Shown: positions 19,158 to 28,582 of the stretch, piece after piece | How positions within the stretch are numbered: the stretch's first letter is position 1 | Layout: every line of letters begins with the position of its first letter | From: Vibrio ostreicida | GTDB lineage: Bacteria; Pseudomonadota; Gammaproteobacteria; Enterobacterales; Vibrionaceae | NCBI RefSeq assembly: GCF_013074385.2 | Contig: NZ_JABEYA020000005.1 | Span: 152,288 to 216,287 of the forward strand | Direction: 5' to 3' | Length of the DNA stretch: 64,000 bases | Program-made: the position numbers and the translations under genes | The notes under the pieces: generated by a model | What the model was told of the DNA's origin: nothing | Databases searched by the model: none | Seen by the model: the letters and a program-made list of their open reading frames with translations, nothing else

Positions 19158-19830
19158 GCACGCATCCATTATAAAAGCAGAATCTCTATCTAAACTAGTC
19201 TCTACTAATCAGGAGCATTTAACAATCCTGAACAATGTAAATCTTGATATTAAAGAAGGGGAAACGGTAGCGATAGTGGGTACCTCCGGTGCTGGCAAGT
19301 CGACACTGATGACCCTGCTGGCTGGGTTAGACACGCCGAGTTCAGGTTCGATTGAACTTTTGGGTAGCCGTCTTGATACCTTGTCAGATGAGGCACGTGC
19401 AGTGATTCGAAGCGAATCAATCGGGTTTGTGTTTCAGAGTTTCTTATTGATTCCTAGCCTTAGTGCTATTGAGAACGTGACCCTTCCTTGCCTTCTCAAA
19501 GGTGACGACGAAAATGTTGAACGGGCCAAGATGTTGCTCACCTCCGTGGGTTTGGAGCAACGCATGCATCATACACCAGCACAATTATCAGGGGGCGAGC
19601 AGCAACGTGTTGCGCTGGCTCGCGCCTTTATGATCCAACCCAAAATTCTGTTTGCTGATGAGCCGACAGGCAACCTAGACCAACAAACCGCTTCGAAAGT
19701 CATTGAGTTGCTGTTTGACCTAAATAGACAGCATGGCACGACGTTAGTTTTGGTCACGCATGACCATAATTTGGCGCAGCTCTGTGATCGACGTGTTCAC
19801 ATTCAATCTGGACATTTAGAGGAAGCATAA
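19156..19830 (+). CDS. ybbA: YbbA, ABC transporter ATP-binding protein
   Basis: 224 residues from the ATG at 19156, with AAGGA upstream; an earlier in-frame ATG at 19102 lies deep in tesA and is unlikely. Walker A VGTSGAGKST, Q-loop VFQSFLLIPSLS, signature LSGGEQQRVALARA, Walker B ILFADEPTGNLD and switch VTHDHN are all intact. It belongs to the LolD/MacB-like family. It energises the YbbP permease, whose gene overlaps by 1 bp (TAATG). Confidence 0.92.
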   Translation: MHASIIKAESLSKLVSTNQEHLTILNNVNLDIKEGETVAIVGTSGAGKSTLMTLLAGLDTPSSGSIELLGSRLDTLSDEARAVIRSESIGFVFQSFLLIPSLSAIENVTLPCLLKGDDENVERAKMLLTSVGLEQRMHHTPAQLSGGEQQRVALARAFMIQPKILFADEPTGNLDQQTASKVIELLFDLNRQHGTTLVLVTHDHNLAQLCDRRVHIQSGHLEEA

Positions 19831-22271
19831 TGACGAGAGTATACTCAAAAGCATTGAACCGACGTTTGTTTTCTTGGAGCCTTAGTGAAATTCGTCATGG
19901 TCAGTTATGGCCCGTAACCATTGCTCTGACCCTGATCATTGCGTGTGTATTCGCTCTGACCGCTCTCGCAGAGCGAATGGAACAAGTGGTAGTCAAGCAA
20001 GGAAAAGAGGCCCTGACGGCCGATACTGTATTTGTCACAGCCAACCCGATCCCCGAAGCGCTCTATCTTGCGGCCAAACGTGATAACCTTGTGACCTCGA
20101 CCCAAACACGCTTCGCGACGATGGCGTTTAGTGATAACGCCATGAAACTTATTAGGGTCAAATCCGTCGATAGTCGTTACCCTTTGAGGGGAGAAATGGT
20201 GTTATCCGATGGGACAAACCCATTCTATACCGTGAAGCCCGGAGAACTTTGGCTGGACGAACGTCTCTTTGCTCAACTTGACGTCTCTATCGGTGACAAC
20301 ATCACGGTCGGTGATGCCGATTTTACGATCACAGGACGAATCGTAGAAGAACCTGGACTCAGCTTTAATCCATTCCAACAAATGCCCTCGGCCTTTATAC
20401 ACAGTAGTGATCTGGCACGCACTGGCGCGGTTCAGCAAGGCAGCCGCGTTCGCTATCGGCTATTCATTAACGGGAGCGAATCGGCTATTGAGGCCATCAA
20501 ACAAGGTATAGAACTGACACCCAGCGATCGTTGGAGAGATCAAAACAGCGCCAGCCGCACCAATGAAGTGTTTCAACGAACGGAACAGTACTTATCTTTG
20601 ACTGTCGCGATCGTGGTGATAATGGCCGCGACCACACTGGTGCTGACGTGTCAGCACTATGTGGCGACCAGACGAAAAACAATTTCGATGCTCAAAAGCC
20701 TAGGGGCAAGCAAATTTTGGATTGGTCGCTGGCTGGCCATTCAAGTATTAATTTTGATGACGAGTGCATCGGTCATCGGCATCGTGATAGGCATTGGCCT
20801 TGAATCGCTATTGCGGATTCCTTTGGTTGATCTGCTGCCCGATCCGTTACCCAGTTATGGCATAAAACCTGCGCTCTTATCCATTACATGCAGCCTCCTC
20901 ATTGCTGTACCAGCGTTAGGCATCCCGTTAATCAGCCTGCTTAATGTTAACGCGGCTGCGGTGATGCAAACTCAAGTGGCCACGCCAAAAAACCGTTTAA
21001 CAGGATGGTTAATTCTCGTGCCCATTATTCCCATGCTTTGGGTTTATCGGGACAACACGCTGGTCTGGATCGTATTGGCGGGTATGGTGGCCTTGTTTGT
21101 GATTCTGGCTTTGGTGAGCTTGGGGATGACCCGCTTGCTTGGCCGTCTACCCCTTTCCACTTCGTTTAAGCTGGCCTTGAGCAGGATCAATCGTTCGTCT
21201 CTCAGTACGGGGATCCAATTTGGCGCTTTAGCCTTGTCACTCATGTTGCTAGCGGTGATGTGGTTAGTCAGAACCGACTTACTTTCCGATTGGCAACAAA
21301 CCATTCCGGATAATGCACCCAATGCGTTCGCACTCAATATTGCGCCATATGAAAAAGACGCGTATCTCAACGCGCTGGATGAACACCGTATTGAGCGTTC
21401 ACAAGATTATCCCATCATACGCGGCCGTTTATCACACATTAATGGTGACGATGCCAAAAATAGAGCACGTGGTGGAGAGGGCAGCGACGTATTGAGCAGA
21501 GAGATAAACTTTACATTCAGTGATCACAGTCCTGCACACAACCGTATCCTTGTTGGCCAATGGAGTGACAGTAACGGCGTATCGGTTGAAGCGGATGTCG
21601 CCAATGATCTTGGGCTCAAGCTCGGTGATGTTCTGACCTTTGTGATTAATAGCCAGAGTGTAACCGCCCAAGTCAACAGTATTCGCGACGTTGAGTGGCG
21701 CGATATGAAGCCAAATTTCTACTTTATCTTTACCCCGGATGTTATGAAAAATATCCCCGCGACTTATTTGGTCAGTTTTAGGGTCGAAGACCAACACGAT
21801 GAGGTGCTCAACACACTGTCAAGAAACCACCCAACGGTCAGCTTGCTTGATATTCGTAGTATGGGGGCCAAAATTCAGCAATTGTTGAGCCAGATAGTTT
21901 GGTCAATATCGGTGTTGGCGTTGCTCGGCGTGCTCTCGGGACTTTTGTTGATCTTTACATTGTTGCGTTTGAGCCTTGGCCAGAGGCAAACCGAGATCCA
22001 ATTATATCGAACCTTGGGAGCAAGCAAAAAACGGGTGACGAGAACCATTTGGGCAGAATATGGCTTAATGGCATTGGTCGCTGGTTTGCTCGCCACATTT
22101 GGGGCCGAGATGGTAGTAGGTGGCATCATGATGTTTGGATTTGATCTAGCTCCCAATCTGCATTTTTCGCTGTGGTTTACATTGCCCTTGGTGACGTTTT
22201 GCACACTTTTTCTGGTTGTTAACAGTGTGATAAAACGGCTGCTAGTCCCCATAAATAAAGCACTTAGCTAA
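19830..22271 (+). CDS. ybbP: YbbP, FtsX-like ABC transporter permease
   Basis: 813 residues. There is a membrane segment near 25-45, a large periplasmic domain, then two FtsX cores (about 260-370 and 690-800) with typical stretches such as TRRKTISMLKSLGASKFWIG and QRQTEIQLYRTLGASKKRVT. Additional helices lie in between (about 390-480). The layout is that of the MacB/LolCE-like YbbP family, which acts on substrates in or near the membrane instead of classical import. The substrate is unknown. It is coupled to ybbA. Confidence 0.9.
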   Translation: MTRVYSKALNRRLFSWSLSEIRHGQLWPVTIALTLIIACVFALTALAERMEQVVVKQGKEALTADTVFVTANPIPEALYLAAKRDNLVTSTQTRFATMAFSDNAMKLIRVKSVDSRYPLRGEMVLSDGTNPFYTVKPGELWLDERLFAQLDVSIGDNITVGDADFTITGRIVEEPGLSFNPFQQMPSAFIHSSDLARTGAVQQGSRVRYRLFINGSESAIEAIKQGIELTPSDRWRDQNSASRTNEVFQRTEQYLSLTVAIVVIMAATTLVLTCQHYVATRRKTISMLKSLGASKFWIGRWLAIQVLILMTSASVIGIVIGIGLESLLRIPLVDLLPDPLPSYGIKPALLSITCSLLIAVPALGIPLISLLNVNAAAVMQTQVATPKNRLTGWLILVPIIPMLWVYRDNTLVWIVLAGMVALFVILALVSLGMTRLLGRLPLSTSFKLALSRINRSSLSTGIQFGALALSLMLLAVMWLVRTDLLSDWQQTIPDNAPNAFALNIAPYEKDAYLNALDEHRIERSQDYPIIRGRLSHINGDDAKNRARGGEGSDVLSREINFTFSDHSPAHNRILVGQWSDSNGVSVEADVANDLGLKLGDVLTFVINSQSVTAQVNSIRDVEWRDMKPNFYFIFTPDVMKNIPATYLVSFRVEDQHDEVLNTLSRNHPTVSLLDIRSMGAKIQQLLSQIVWSISVLALLGVLSGLLLIFTLLRLSLGQRQTEIQLYRTLGASKKRVTRTIWAEYGLMALVAGLLATFGAEMVVGGIMMFGFDLAPNLHFSLWFTLPLVTFCTLFLVVNSVIKRLLVPINKALS

Positions 22272-22295
22272 CGCTAAAGGGTCTGACTGACACAG

Positions 22296-22404
22296 TTATC
22301 CACAAAATCGGTGGATAAAGTTTGGGATAACTTAGCCTGTAGATAAGTGGTACAATACGCCAAGGCCAGTAATGATAATGTGTACAGGATTTTTGTTATT
22401 CACA
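22296..22404. promoter_or_regulatory. Cluster of DnaA-box-like sequences
   Basis: Two exact TTWTNCACA boxes on the plus strand (TTATCCACA at 22296-22304, TTATTCACA at 22396-22404) are accompanied by one-mismatch boxes on the minus strand (22310-22318 and 22338-22346). The first two also form a hairpin, TTATCCAC / GTGGATAA. Very AT-rich DNA follows to 22530. No replication initiator gene is near; DnaA binding is inferred from sequence alone. Confidence 0.45.
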
Positions 22405-22537
22405 GTAATAATTTCCAATTTTAATTAAGAACTGAGTCAAGCGTTTTTTTTACTTTTTTTACTTGAAAATATTTAAATTATCCCTTGCAAAATTTGTGTT
22501 TTTTTTAATGCGATAAACTCGATAAAATACTCTGAGA

Positions 22538-23998
22538 ATGAATAAATTAGCCACATTAATGCACTTAAAGAAAAACATCGTTGCTACACCTTACGTTGCC
22601 GTTGTGGGTGGCGGTATCGCTGGGGCGACTGCCGCTCTGCATTTAGCGGAACTGGGTATTAAGGTCGTGTTGATCGAAAAGGACGCCACTCTGGTCAGTG
22701 GCCCGCCGATATGCCACCTACACGCGGGCGGTAATCTATACCGAGAGATCTCGACGTCACAATGTATCGAGTTGCTTAAGCAGTCGATCGAGACGGTGCG
22801 CTTATACCCTCATACGTTAAATCGTCGTCCTACCGTGATCGCGGTCCCCCACACGGATGGGGGCGAACCGGACGCGCTCTATGGACGCCTGAAAACAATT
22901 CAACAATGTTATACGACGCTGGTTGAACAAGACGCAGCAAATGAAGTTCTAGGCGATCCTGATGAATATTACAGAACGTATCAGCGCAATGAACTGGAAA
23001 CTCTGGCTCAACGTATTCAACCTCAATGTCCTCAAAATATTGACGACTGGATGATTCCATTTGCCAAGTCTACCGACCTTGATTCGCTTAAATTTCCGAT
23101 TATCGCAGTACAAGAGCATGGCTGGAGTGTCTTTAGGCTTGCCGCTTCGGTAACCTTGGCGCTGGAGTCCATGCCTCGTTGTCAGATCTTGACCCAAACT
23201 CAAGTCACGGGATTGGAGGCGACCACTGATGGCTGGGCTATTGAATGTCGCGGTGAACAAGGAGACGGTTTTGTTATCGATGTTGACTACTTGGTGAATG
23301 CCTGTGGTTACCAAACAGGCCGAATCGATGATCTCGCCCAGACACATAAACAACGCTTAGTCGAGTTCAAAGCCGCCTACGTCACTCGTTGGGCAGAGTG
23401 TAACGAGCAATGGCCAGAGGTAATATTTCATGGACCACGTGGCACACCATCTGGTATGGCACAACTCACACCTTACCCAGGTGGCATATTTCAGTTGCAT
23501 GGAATGACAAAAGACATCACCTTATTTGACGGTGGATTAGTTTCCACAGGACCGACGTCATCTCAACCCACCTTGCCAGCAGAATTGGACCGTAAGCTCG
23601 AACAAGGCTGGGAGCCAGACGTGGTGGCAACCCGTACCAGACGAGCAATCGAACACATTGCTCAGTTTATTCCGGACTACCATACCGCCCTTGAATCAGG
23701 CACACCATTATTTGGTGCACAACAGATCCCAGGTAACGATGATACCTTGCGCGCTGCTGATGTAACGTTCGAATCGCATCATTATGCACGAATTGAAGTG
23801 GTGAAAGGGTCATCGGCCTTAGAGGCTGCGACTAAGCTCGTTCGTGAGTGGGCTTTGTATGATTACCGAGGCTTGTCCATCGAAGCTCTTCACCCGATCA
23901 GTATGTCGCTATCGCCAGAAGCGATTGAGCAAAAAGCACAGCAACTAGCCGAAAAGCGTTTGTACCCCAAAGAGCTGGCACGCTTTTACGGCCAATAA
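22538..23998 (+). CDS. FAD-dependent oxidoreductase (DAO-like)
   Basis: 486 residues. The N-terminal Rossmann fold AVVGGGIAGATAALHLAELG and VVLIEKDA (residues 22-50) binds FAD, and the following CHLHAGGNLYREIS is a typical DAO-type contact. The middle domain (TPYPGGIFQLHG) may bind substrate. A near-C-terminal ARIEVVKGSSALEAATKLV resembles the second FAD contact. The substrate is unknown; the converging 5-oxoprolinase genes hint at amino-acid metabolism, but only by position. The ribosome site is weak. Confidence 0.75.
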   Translation: MNKLATLMHLKKNIVATPYVAVVGGGIAGATAALHLAELGIKVVLIEKDATLVSGPPICHLHAGGNLYREISTSQCIELLKQSIETVRLYPHTLNRRPTVIAVPHTDGGEPDALYGRLKTIQQCYTTLVEQDAANEVLGDPDEYYRTYQRNELETLAQRIQPQCPQNIDDWMIPFAKSTDLDSLKFPIIAVQEHGWSVFRLAASVTLALESMPRCQILTQTQVTGLEATTDGWAIECRGEQGDGFVIDVDYLVNACGYQTGRIDDLAQTHKQRLVEFKAAYVTRWAECNEQWPEVIFHGPRGTPSGMAQLTPYPGGIFQLHGMTKDITLFDGGLVSTGPTSSQPTLPAELDRKLEQGWEPDVVATRTRRAIEHIAQFIPDYHTALESGTPLFGAQQIPGNDDTLRAADVTFESHHYARIEVVKGSSALEAATKLVREWALYDYRGLSIEALHPISMSLSPEAIEQKAQQLAEKRLYPKELARFYGQ

Positions 23999-24043
23999 CC
24001 ACTCTGAATCCAATGGCAGCGTTTGACGCAGCGATGCGTCACG

Positions 24044-24973
24044 CTAATAACCAAAGAACCGGGCCCACTGGCACCAGACGTCCTGAAGCCCAAGTAGATC
24101 GCCTCGAACAAAACGGACCAATTGACCAGGTCTTGCCTGAGCAAGGCGAGGCAGATCAATACGGGCCACACAGCCAATTTTTGGGTATCCACCTATGGTT
24201 TGACGATCATTGAGTAGTATAATCGGTTGACCATTTGGTGGCACCTGAATTGCCCCCAAAGCAATGCCTTCACTTAGGTATTCGTGCGGGGGCGGCGGAA
24301 CCGTCCCCTTATCAAGTCGATAGCCCATACGATTGGCCAACTGGCTAACTCGAAAAGTTTGTTGATATAAAGCATTGACCACATCTTTTGCAAAATCGTT
24401 CACTTGATATCCTTCGATCACTCTTAATTCAAGCGGTAAGTCGTAATCTGGTTTATAACGGAAGGTCATTTGACGTCGCTTTTCGGCCACAGCATGAGAA
24501 CCAAACGCGAGCCGATCACCCGCCTGTAGTGGCCGCCCTCCATCCAATCCCCCCAATTGATCTCGGGTGACAGTGGCGCAACTTCCCAATTGCGGCTCGA
24601 CGATAAAGCCCCCTTTGACCGAGAGATAACTTCTCAGTCCATTTTTTGGCAAAGAAAAGCTTAACGTCTGTCCCGCCTGAGCGGAAAAGGTTGACCAATT
24701 GTCCAATAACTCTCCATCTAACTGTGCATTGAGGTTTCCACCTGTGATCGCCATTTCACAGTGCGCGTGAATCAAAAACGCCGCTTGGCCAAGCGTAATC
24801 TCCAAACATGCGCAGTTAGTCAGGTTACCGAGGAGATGGTTTGCCCAGCTGTAGGCATAGTCATCGACAGGGCCACCTTCAGAAAGACCAAAATGCGCCA
24901 AGCCAAACCGACCAAAATCTTGAATGAGGGTTTGCTGACCGGGTTTGACCACCGAAATATAATGCTGAGCCAT
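24044..24973 (-). CDS. pxpC: 5-oxoprolinase subunit C
   Basis: 309 residues from the ATG at 24973, whose codon overlaps the pxpB stop (TAATG). Family stretches: LIQDFGRFGLAHFGLSEGGPVDD, ANHLLGN, CLEITLGQAAFLIHA, RSYLSVKGGF, SQLANRMGYRLDKG, SEGIALGAIQVPPNGQPIILLNDRQTIGGYPKI. PxpC works with PxpA and PxpB to hydrolyse 5-oxoproline to glutamate using ATP. It is the third gene of pxpABC. Confidence 0.92.
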   Translation of the reverse strand: MAQHYISVVKPGQQTLIQDFGRFGLAHFGLSEGGPVDDYAYSWANHLLGNLTNCACLEITLGQAAFLIHAHCEMAITGGNLNAQLDGELLDNWSTFSAQAGQTLSFSLPKNGLRSYLSVKGGFIVEPQLGSCATVTRDQLGGLDGGRPLQAGDRLAFGSHAVAEKRRQMTFRYKPDYDLPLELRVIEGYQVNDFAKDVVNALYQQTFRVSQLANRMGYRLDKGTVPPPPHEYLSEGIALGAIQVPPNGQPIILLNDRQTIGGYPKIGCVARIDLPRLAQARPGQLVRFVRGDLLGLQDVWCQWARFFGY

Positions 24974-25680
24974 TATTGCCACCCCCGGCTCACTTGGCCA
25001 CCCAATGACAAGTACTCATCTTCGTTGATGGATCTAAACCGAACTTTGCTGCCAATCGTAAAAGGCAAAATAGGCCATTGATCGGGGTGGTATAGATCCA
25101 TCGGACAATTCCCAATAATATTCCACCCCCCCGGAGACTCATTTGGGTAAATGGCCGTGTTGGCATTTGCAATACCAACGCTACCTTTTGGCACACTCAC
25201 ACGTGGAGAGGGCCGTCTTGGACGTGATAACACTTCAGCAACCGAAGTCAAAAACGCAAAGCCTGGTGCAAACCCAATCGCACCCACGGTGTACTCTTGG
25301 TTTGCATGATGTTCTATGACCTGACTCAAGGCTAACCCTTGTTCAAGATAGTAAAGTAAATCTGGCCCTACATCCTGATGATAATAGACAGGCAGCTCAA
25401 TGAGCGCGGTTTCACTGTCTTCAGGCATCGCTTTAATGGCTTCGGTGACGAGCTTTTCAAGATAAGGAACAAATTCAAAAATGGAAATCCGGTGAGGTAA
25501 ATAATCAACAAGAATCGAATCAAAAGAGGGAGTAACATTCATAACCATTGCGCCAAATTGGTTACTCAAGTAACGGCTTATTTCTCCAATGAGCAAAGAA
25601 AGTTGTGGGCTGGGTTGCGCTTCAAAGTGAATCAGTATTGAGCACTCGGCAACAGGGTCAACGGACGTTGGTATATTCAC
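24973..25680 (-). CDS. pxpB: 5-oxoprolinase subunit B (KipI-like)
   Basis: 235 residues from a GTG at 25680 with AGGAG 8 bp upstream. Motifs: ELPVYYHQDVGPDL, QEYTVGAIGFAPGFAFL, LSRPRRPSPRVSVPKGSVGIA and ESPGGWNIIG, all of the allophanate-hydrolase-subunit-1/KipI family. It couples ATP use in the 5-oxoprolinase complex. It sits 11 bp after pxpA and overlaps pxpC. Confidence 0.92.
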   Translation of the reverse strand: MNIPTSVDPVAECSILIHFEAQPSPQLSLLIGEISRYLSNQFGAMVMNVTPSFDSILVDYLPHRISIFEFVPYLEKLVTEAIKAMPEDSETALIELPVYYHQDVGPDLLYYLEQGLALSQVIEHHANQEYTVGAIGFAPGFAFLTSVAEVLSRPRRPSPRVSVPKGSVGIANANTAIYPNESPGGWNIIGNCPMDLYHPDQWPILPFTIGSKVRFRSINEDEYLSLGGQVSRGWQ

Positions 25681-25691
25681 TCACTCGACTC

Positions 25692-26432
25692 CTAACGGGG
25701 GATCACACTGCTAATCTTCTCAATCATCGCAATGGCTTGTGGGTTATCGCCATGAACACAAATCGTGTCGGCTTCTATAGGAATCAAACAACCATCGATA
25801 GTGCGGACTTTGCCATAGTCGACGATTTGTTTAATCTGATCCAAAATATCTTCCTCTCGGTACAGCACAGCACCAGGCATTGAACGTGGTGTCAGCAAAC
25901 CATTTGATTGATACGTTCTATCAGCAAAGGCTTCAAAAAGCACCGGCAGCTCGTACTTATCAGCAATATCCAAGTGGCGATCACTGTCGCTTAAGGCCAA
26001 CATCATGATAGGAACATCAAAGCAGGCCACAGCATCAGCGACGGCGTCGAATACGCGAACCTCTCGTATCATATCGTTGTACAAAGCTCCGTGAGGCTTA
26101 ACATAGTTGAGTTGAGTATTTTGACTCTCACACATAGATTTTAAGGCACCTATCTGATAGATCACCATGTTGGTGATTTCTTCAGAGGACATCGGAAGAG
26201 AGCGTCGACCAAACCCTTGCAAATCTGGGTAGCTGGGATGAGCACCAATTTGTACATCATGCTCTAACGCCAGTTTAATGGTTGTTGCCATCACTTGTGG
26301 GTCTGAAGCGTGGAAACCACAAGCGATATTCGCCATATCAATCCACGGCATAACCAAATCATCGTGACCCATTTTCCAACGTCCAAAGCTTTCACCCATA
26401 TCGCAATTTAACGTGATCGAACGTTTTGTCAT
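25692..26432 (-). CDS. pxpA: 5-oxoprolinase subunit A (LamB/YcsF family)
   Basis: 246 residues from the ATG at 26432, with GGAG 6 bp upstream; the TTG at 26444 is rejected. Motifs: LNCDMGESFG, ANIACGFHASDPQVM, QIGAHPSYPDLQGFGRR, YVKPHGALYND, EAFADRTYQSNGLLTPRSMPGA, TICVHGDNPQA. It is the first gene of the leftward pxpABC operon. The operon lets the cell dispose of 5-oxoproline formed by glutamine cyclisation. Confidence 0.93.
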   Translation of the reverse strand: MTKRSITLNCDMGESFGRWKMGHDDLVMPWIDMANIACGFHASDPQVMATTIKLALEHDVQIGAHPSYPDLQGFGRRSLPMSSEEITNMVIYQIGALKSMCESQNTQLNYVKPHGALYNDMIREVRVFDAVADAVACFDVPIMMLALSDSDRHLDIADKYELPVLFEAFADRTYQSNGLLTPRSMPGAVLYREEDILDQIKQIVDYGKVRTIDGCLIPIEADTICVHGDNPQAIAMIEKISSVIPR

Positions 26433-26666
26433 TAACGCCTCCAATTTTCAATCAATCTTCAACATCGTATAGAACCGAATCTCGAACAGTGATCTATTTC
26501 ATTGTTTTGACAATATAGGGCGTCAGTTTTGGCTGAATTTGATGTTGGATGGCTCAGAAAGTACGAGGGTCGAAGGGCTTAACACTAAGAGACATCTGTC
26601 ATGACTTGGTCATATTGGCGCGTCACAGTGATTACGACACAAAATAAGGGACGGGGAAAGGGTGGT

Positions 26667-27686
26667 ATGAACGTACTGGTTACAGGCGGTCTTGGCTATA
26701 TTGGCAGTCACACATGTATTCAGTTAATCCATTCGGGAATGACACCGACGATTGTCGATAACCTATCAAACAGTAAGCGGTCTGTTTTGAACCGAATCAC
26801 ACATCTGACTGGACAAACACCGAATTTCATTGAGGCGGATGTTCGTGATACAGAGGCTATCAGTACAGTCTTGACCACATATGGTGTTGAAGCTGTTGTG
26901 CATTTTGCCGGTTCAAAATCGGTAGAGGAATCGGTAGAAAATCCGCTCAAATATTATGACAACAACGTCAACGGCACGCTGGCTTTGGTTGAAGCGATGC
27001 GATCGACGGGCGTAAACATCCTCATTTTTTCGTCATCAGCGACTGTGTACGGTGAACCAACCTCTGTGCCAGTGCGAGAAGAGTTTCCCACTGGTGGTTT
27101 GAATCCGTATGGCCGCAGCAAGCGTATGGTCGAAGAGTGCCTGACGGATGTTCAAATCGCCAATCCAGACTGGAGTATCAGCCTACTGAGATACTTTAAT
27201 CCTATCGGTTCTCATCCTTCAGGCCTGCTAGGCGAGGACCCACAAGGCGTGCCTAACAATTTAATGCCCTATATATCGCAGGTTGCCGTTGGGCGTAGAA
27301 AATGTTTGCTGGTGTTTGGCAACGATTACCCGACCAAAGACGGGACAGGAGTTCGTGACTATATCCATGTGATGGACTTGTCCGATGGCCACGTTGCCGC
27401 CCTCATCCATGTCGGGCCAAAAGCGGGCGTCCATATTTATAATCTAGGCACTGGCCACGGCCATAGTGTATTCGATATGGTCAAGGCCTTTGAGTATGCC
27501 AGTGGGCAAACGCTACCCTACCAGATTGTTGAAAGGCGGCGGGGTGATATTGCTGAATACTGGGCGGACCCAAGTAAAGCCCGAGCTGAGCTCGATTGGA
27601 AAGCTTGTCGTTCGTTGCAAGAGATGGCCCTTGATACATGGCGCTGGCAATCGCTCAACCCAAAGGGGTACCCTGAGAATGATTAG
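26667..27686 (+). CDS. galE: UDP-glucose 4-epimerase
   Basis: 339 residues from the ATG at 26667, preceded by a GGGGAAAGGG purine-rich site; the frame extends upstream to 26601 without homology. NAD-binding VLVTGGLGYIGSHTC (residues 3-17), the catalytic Ser-Thr region FSSSATVYGEP and the YxxxK motif NPYGRSKRM, then RYFNPIGSHPSGLLGEDPQGVP and YIHVMDLSDGHVAAL. It interconverts UDP-glucose and UDP-galactose. It is not in a gal operon here. Confidence 0.93.
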   Translation: MNVLVTGGLGYIGSHTCIQLIHSGMTPTIVDNLSNSKRSVLNRITHLTGQTPNFIEADVRDTEAISTVLTTYGVEAVVHFAGSKSVEESVENPLKYYDNNVNGTLALVEAMRSTGVNILIFSSSATVYGEPTSVPVREEFPTGGLNPYGRSKRMVEECLTDVQIANPDWSISLLRYFNPIGSHPSGLLGEDPQGVPNNLMPYISQVAVGRRKCLLVFGNDYPTKDGTGVRDYIHVMDLSDGHVAALIHVGPKAGVHIYNLGTGHGHSVFDMVKAFEYASGQTLPYQIVERRRGDIAEYWADPSKARAELDWKACRSLQEMALDTWRWQSLNPKGYPEND

Positions 27687-27713
27687 GTGGATAACACTAA
27701 AGTCTCGTCGACA

Positions 27714-28502
27714 TTAACGTTCATCAAAAAAATCTTTGTTACGAATGTATTTGGTCATCAAGTGGTAGGAAAATGGACGCATCAACCATGAACCAATCGA
27801 ACGCCCAAAACGCATGAGCGGCGGTGTATTTTCATAGATCCGACCATTATATAACCAAAGCATTTTTCCTACATGCCAATAAAAAAAGGGGAGTGGGGGC
27901 AGAAACGTCACGATATCCAAGTCACAACAGATCCGGTAGGTCTTGTGGCTAAGCTGATAGCGGGTTTTGAATCTATAGTTGCCAATTGAAGGTTGCCCAA
28001 ACGTGACAACCCGTTTAATCGATTTGGGGAAACGTTGTTCAAATGCATCAGCGAGTACGCAACCAATCGCTCCACCAGAGGAATGGCCCGTAAAAGTGAT
28101 TCGCTTACCTTGCTCGATAAGTGGGGTCAGGATCGCACAAAGACGTTGATATACGTTGGTACCCAAATGATCTTGTTTGTGCACGGGCATACTCTCTTGA
28201 AGGATAAGATAATAATAACCCGCATGAATTGAGTAATTAAGATCAAGTGCGCGGCACTGTCTTTGCCATAGAGCAAGGTTGAGCAACCAATCCCAAATAT
28301 TGTGCGACCCCTTTATCACAACAATCACTTCCTCATTGTCATGCGACCACAGCACCCGCATGAGTGGTTTCCCAAAACGATTGGCAATGACACGCTGGCC
28401 ATTAGGGGCGAAGCCATAGCGAGTTTGTTTTAGAACTCTGGAGTACGCAAGGTTACACAAGACAGCGTAACGTTCGTATTGGTAGCGTTTAAGTTTTTTC
28501 AC
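27714..28502 (-). CDS. Class 3 lipase-like hydrolase
   Basis: 262 residues from a GTG start. The nucleophile elbow is GHSSGG (FTGHSSGGAIGCVLADAF, near residue 143). Upstream lies the oxyanion region VIVKGSHNIWDWLLNL and downstream VVTFGQPSIGN and CCDLDIVTFLPPLPFFYWHVG, where Asp and His complete the triad. There is no signal peptide or lipobox. It is a cytoplasmic or peripheral esterase/lipase with unknown substrate, convergent with galE. Confidence 0.85.
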   Translation of the reverse strand: MKKLKRYQYERYAVLCNLAYSRVLKQTRYGFAPNGQRVIANRFGKPLMRVLWSHDNEEVIVVIKGSHNIWDWLLNLALWQRQCRALDLNYSIHAGYYYLILQESMPVHKQDHLGTNVYQRLCAILTPLIEQGKRITFTGHSSGGAIGCVLADAFEQRFPKSIKRVVTFGQPSIGNYRFKTRYQLSHKTYRICCDLDIVTFLPPLPFFYWHVGKMLWLYNGRIYENTPPLMRFGRSIGSWLMRPFSYHLMTKYIRNKDFFDER

Positions 28503-28582
28503 TCTGTACCCACATCATCTTGCTCTATCACAAGTATGGATGAACAAGGTTAAGGTACCATGACACCTAACGAAGCGATAAA

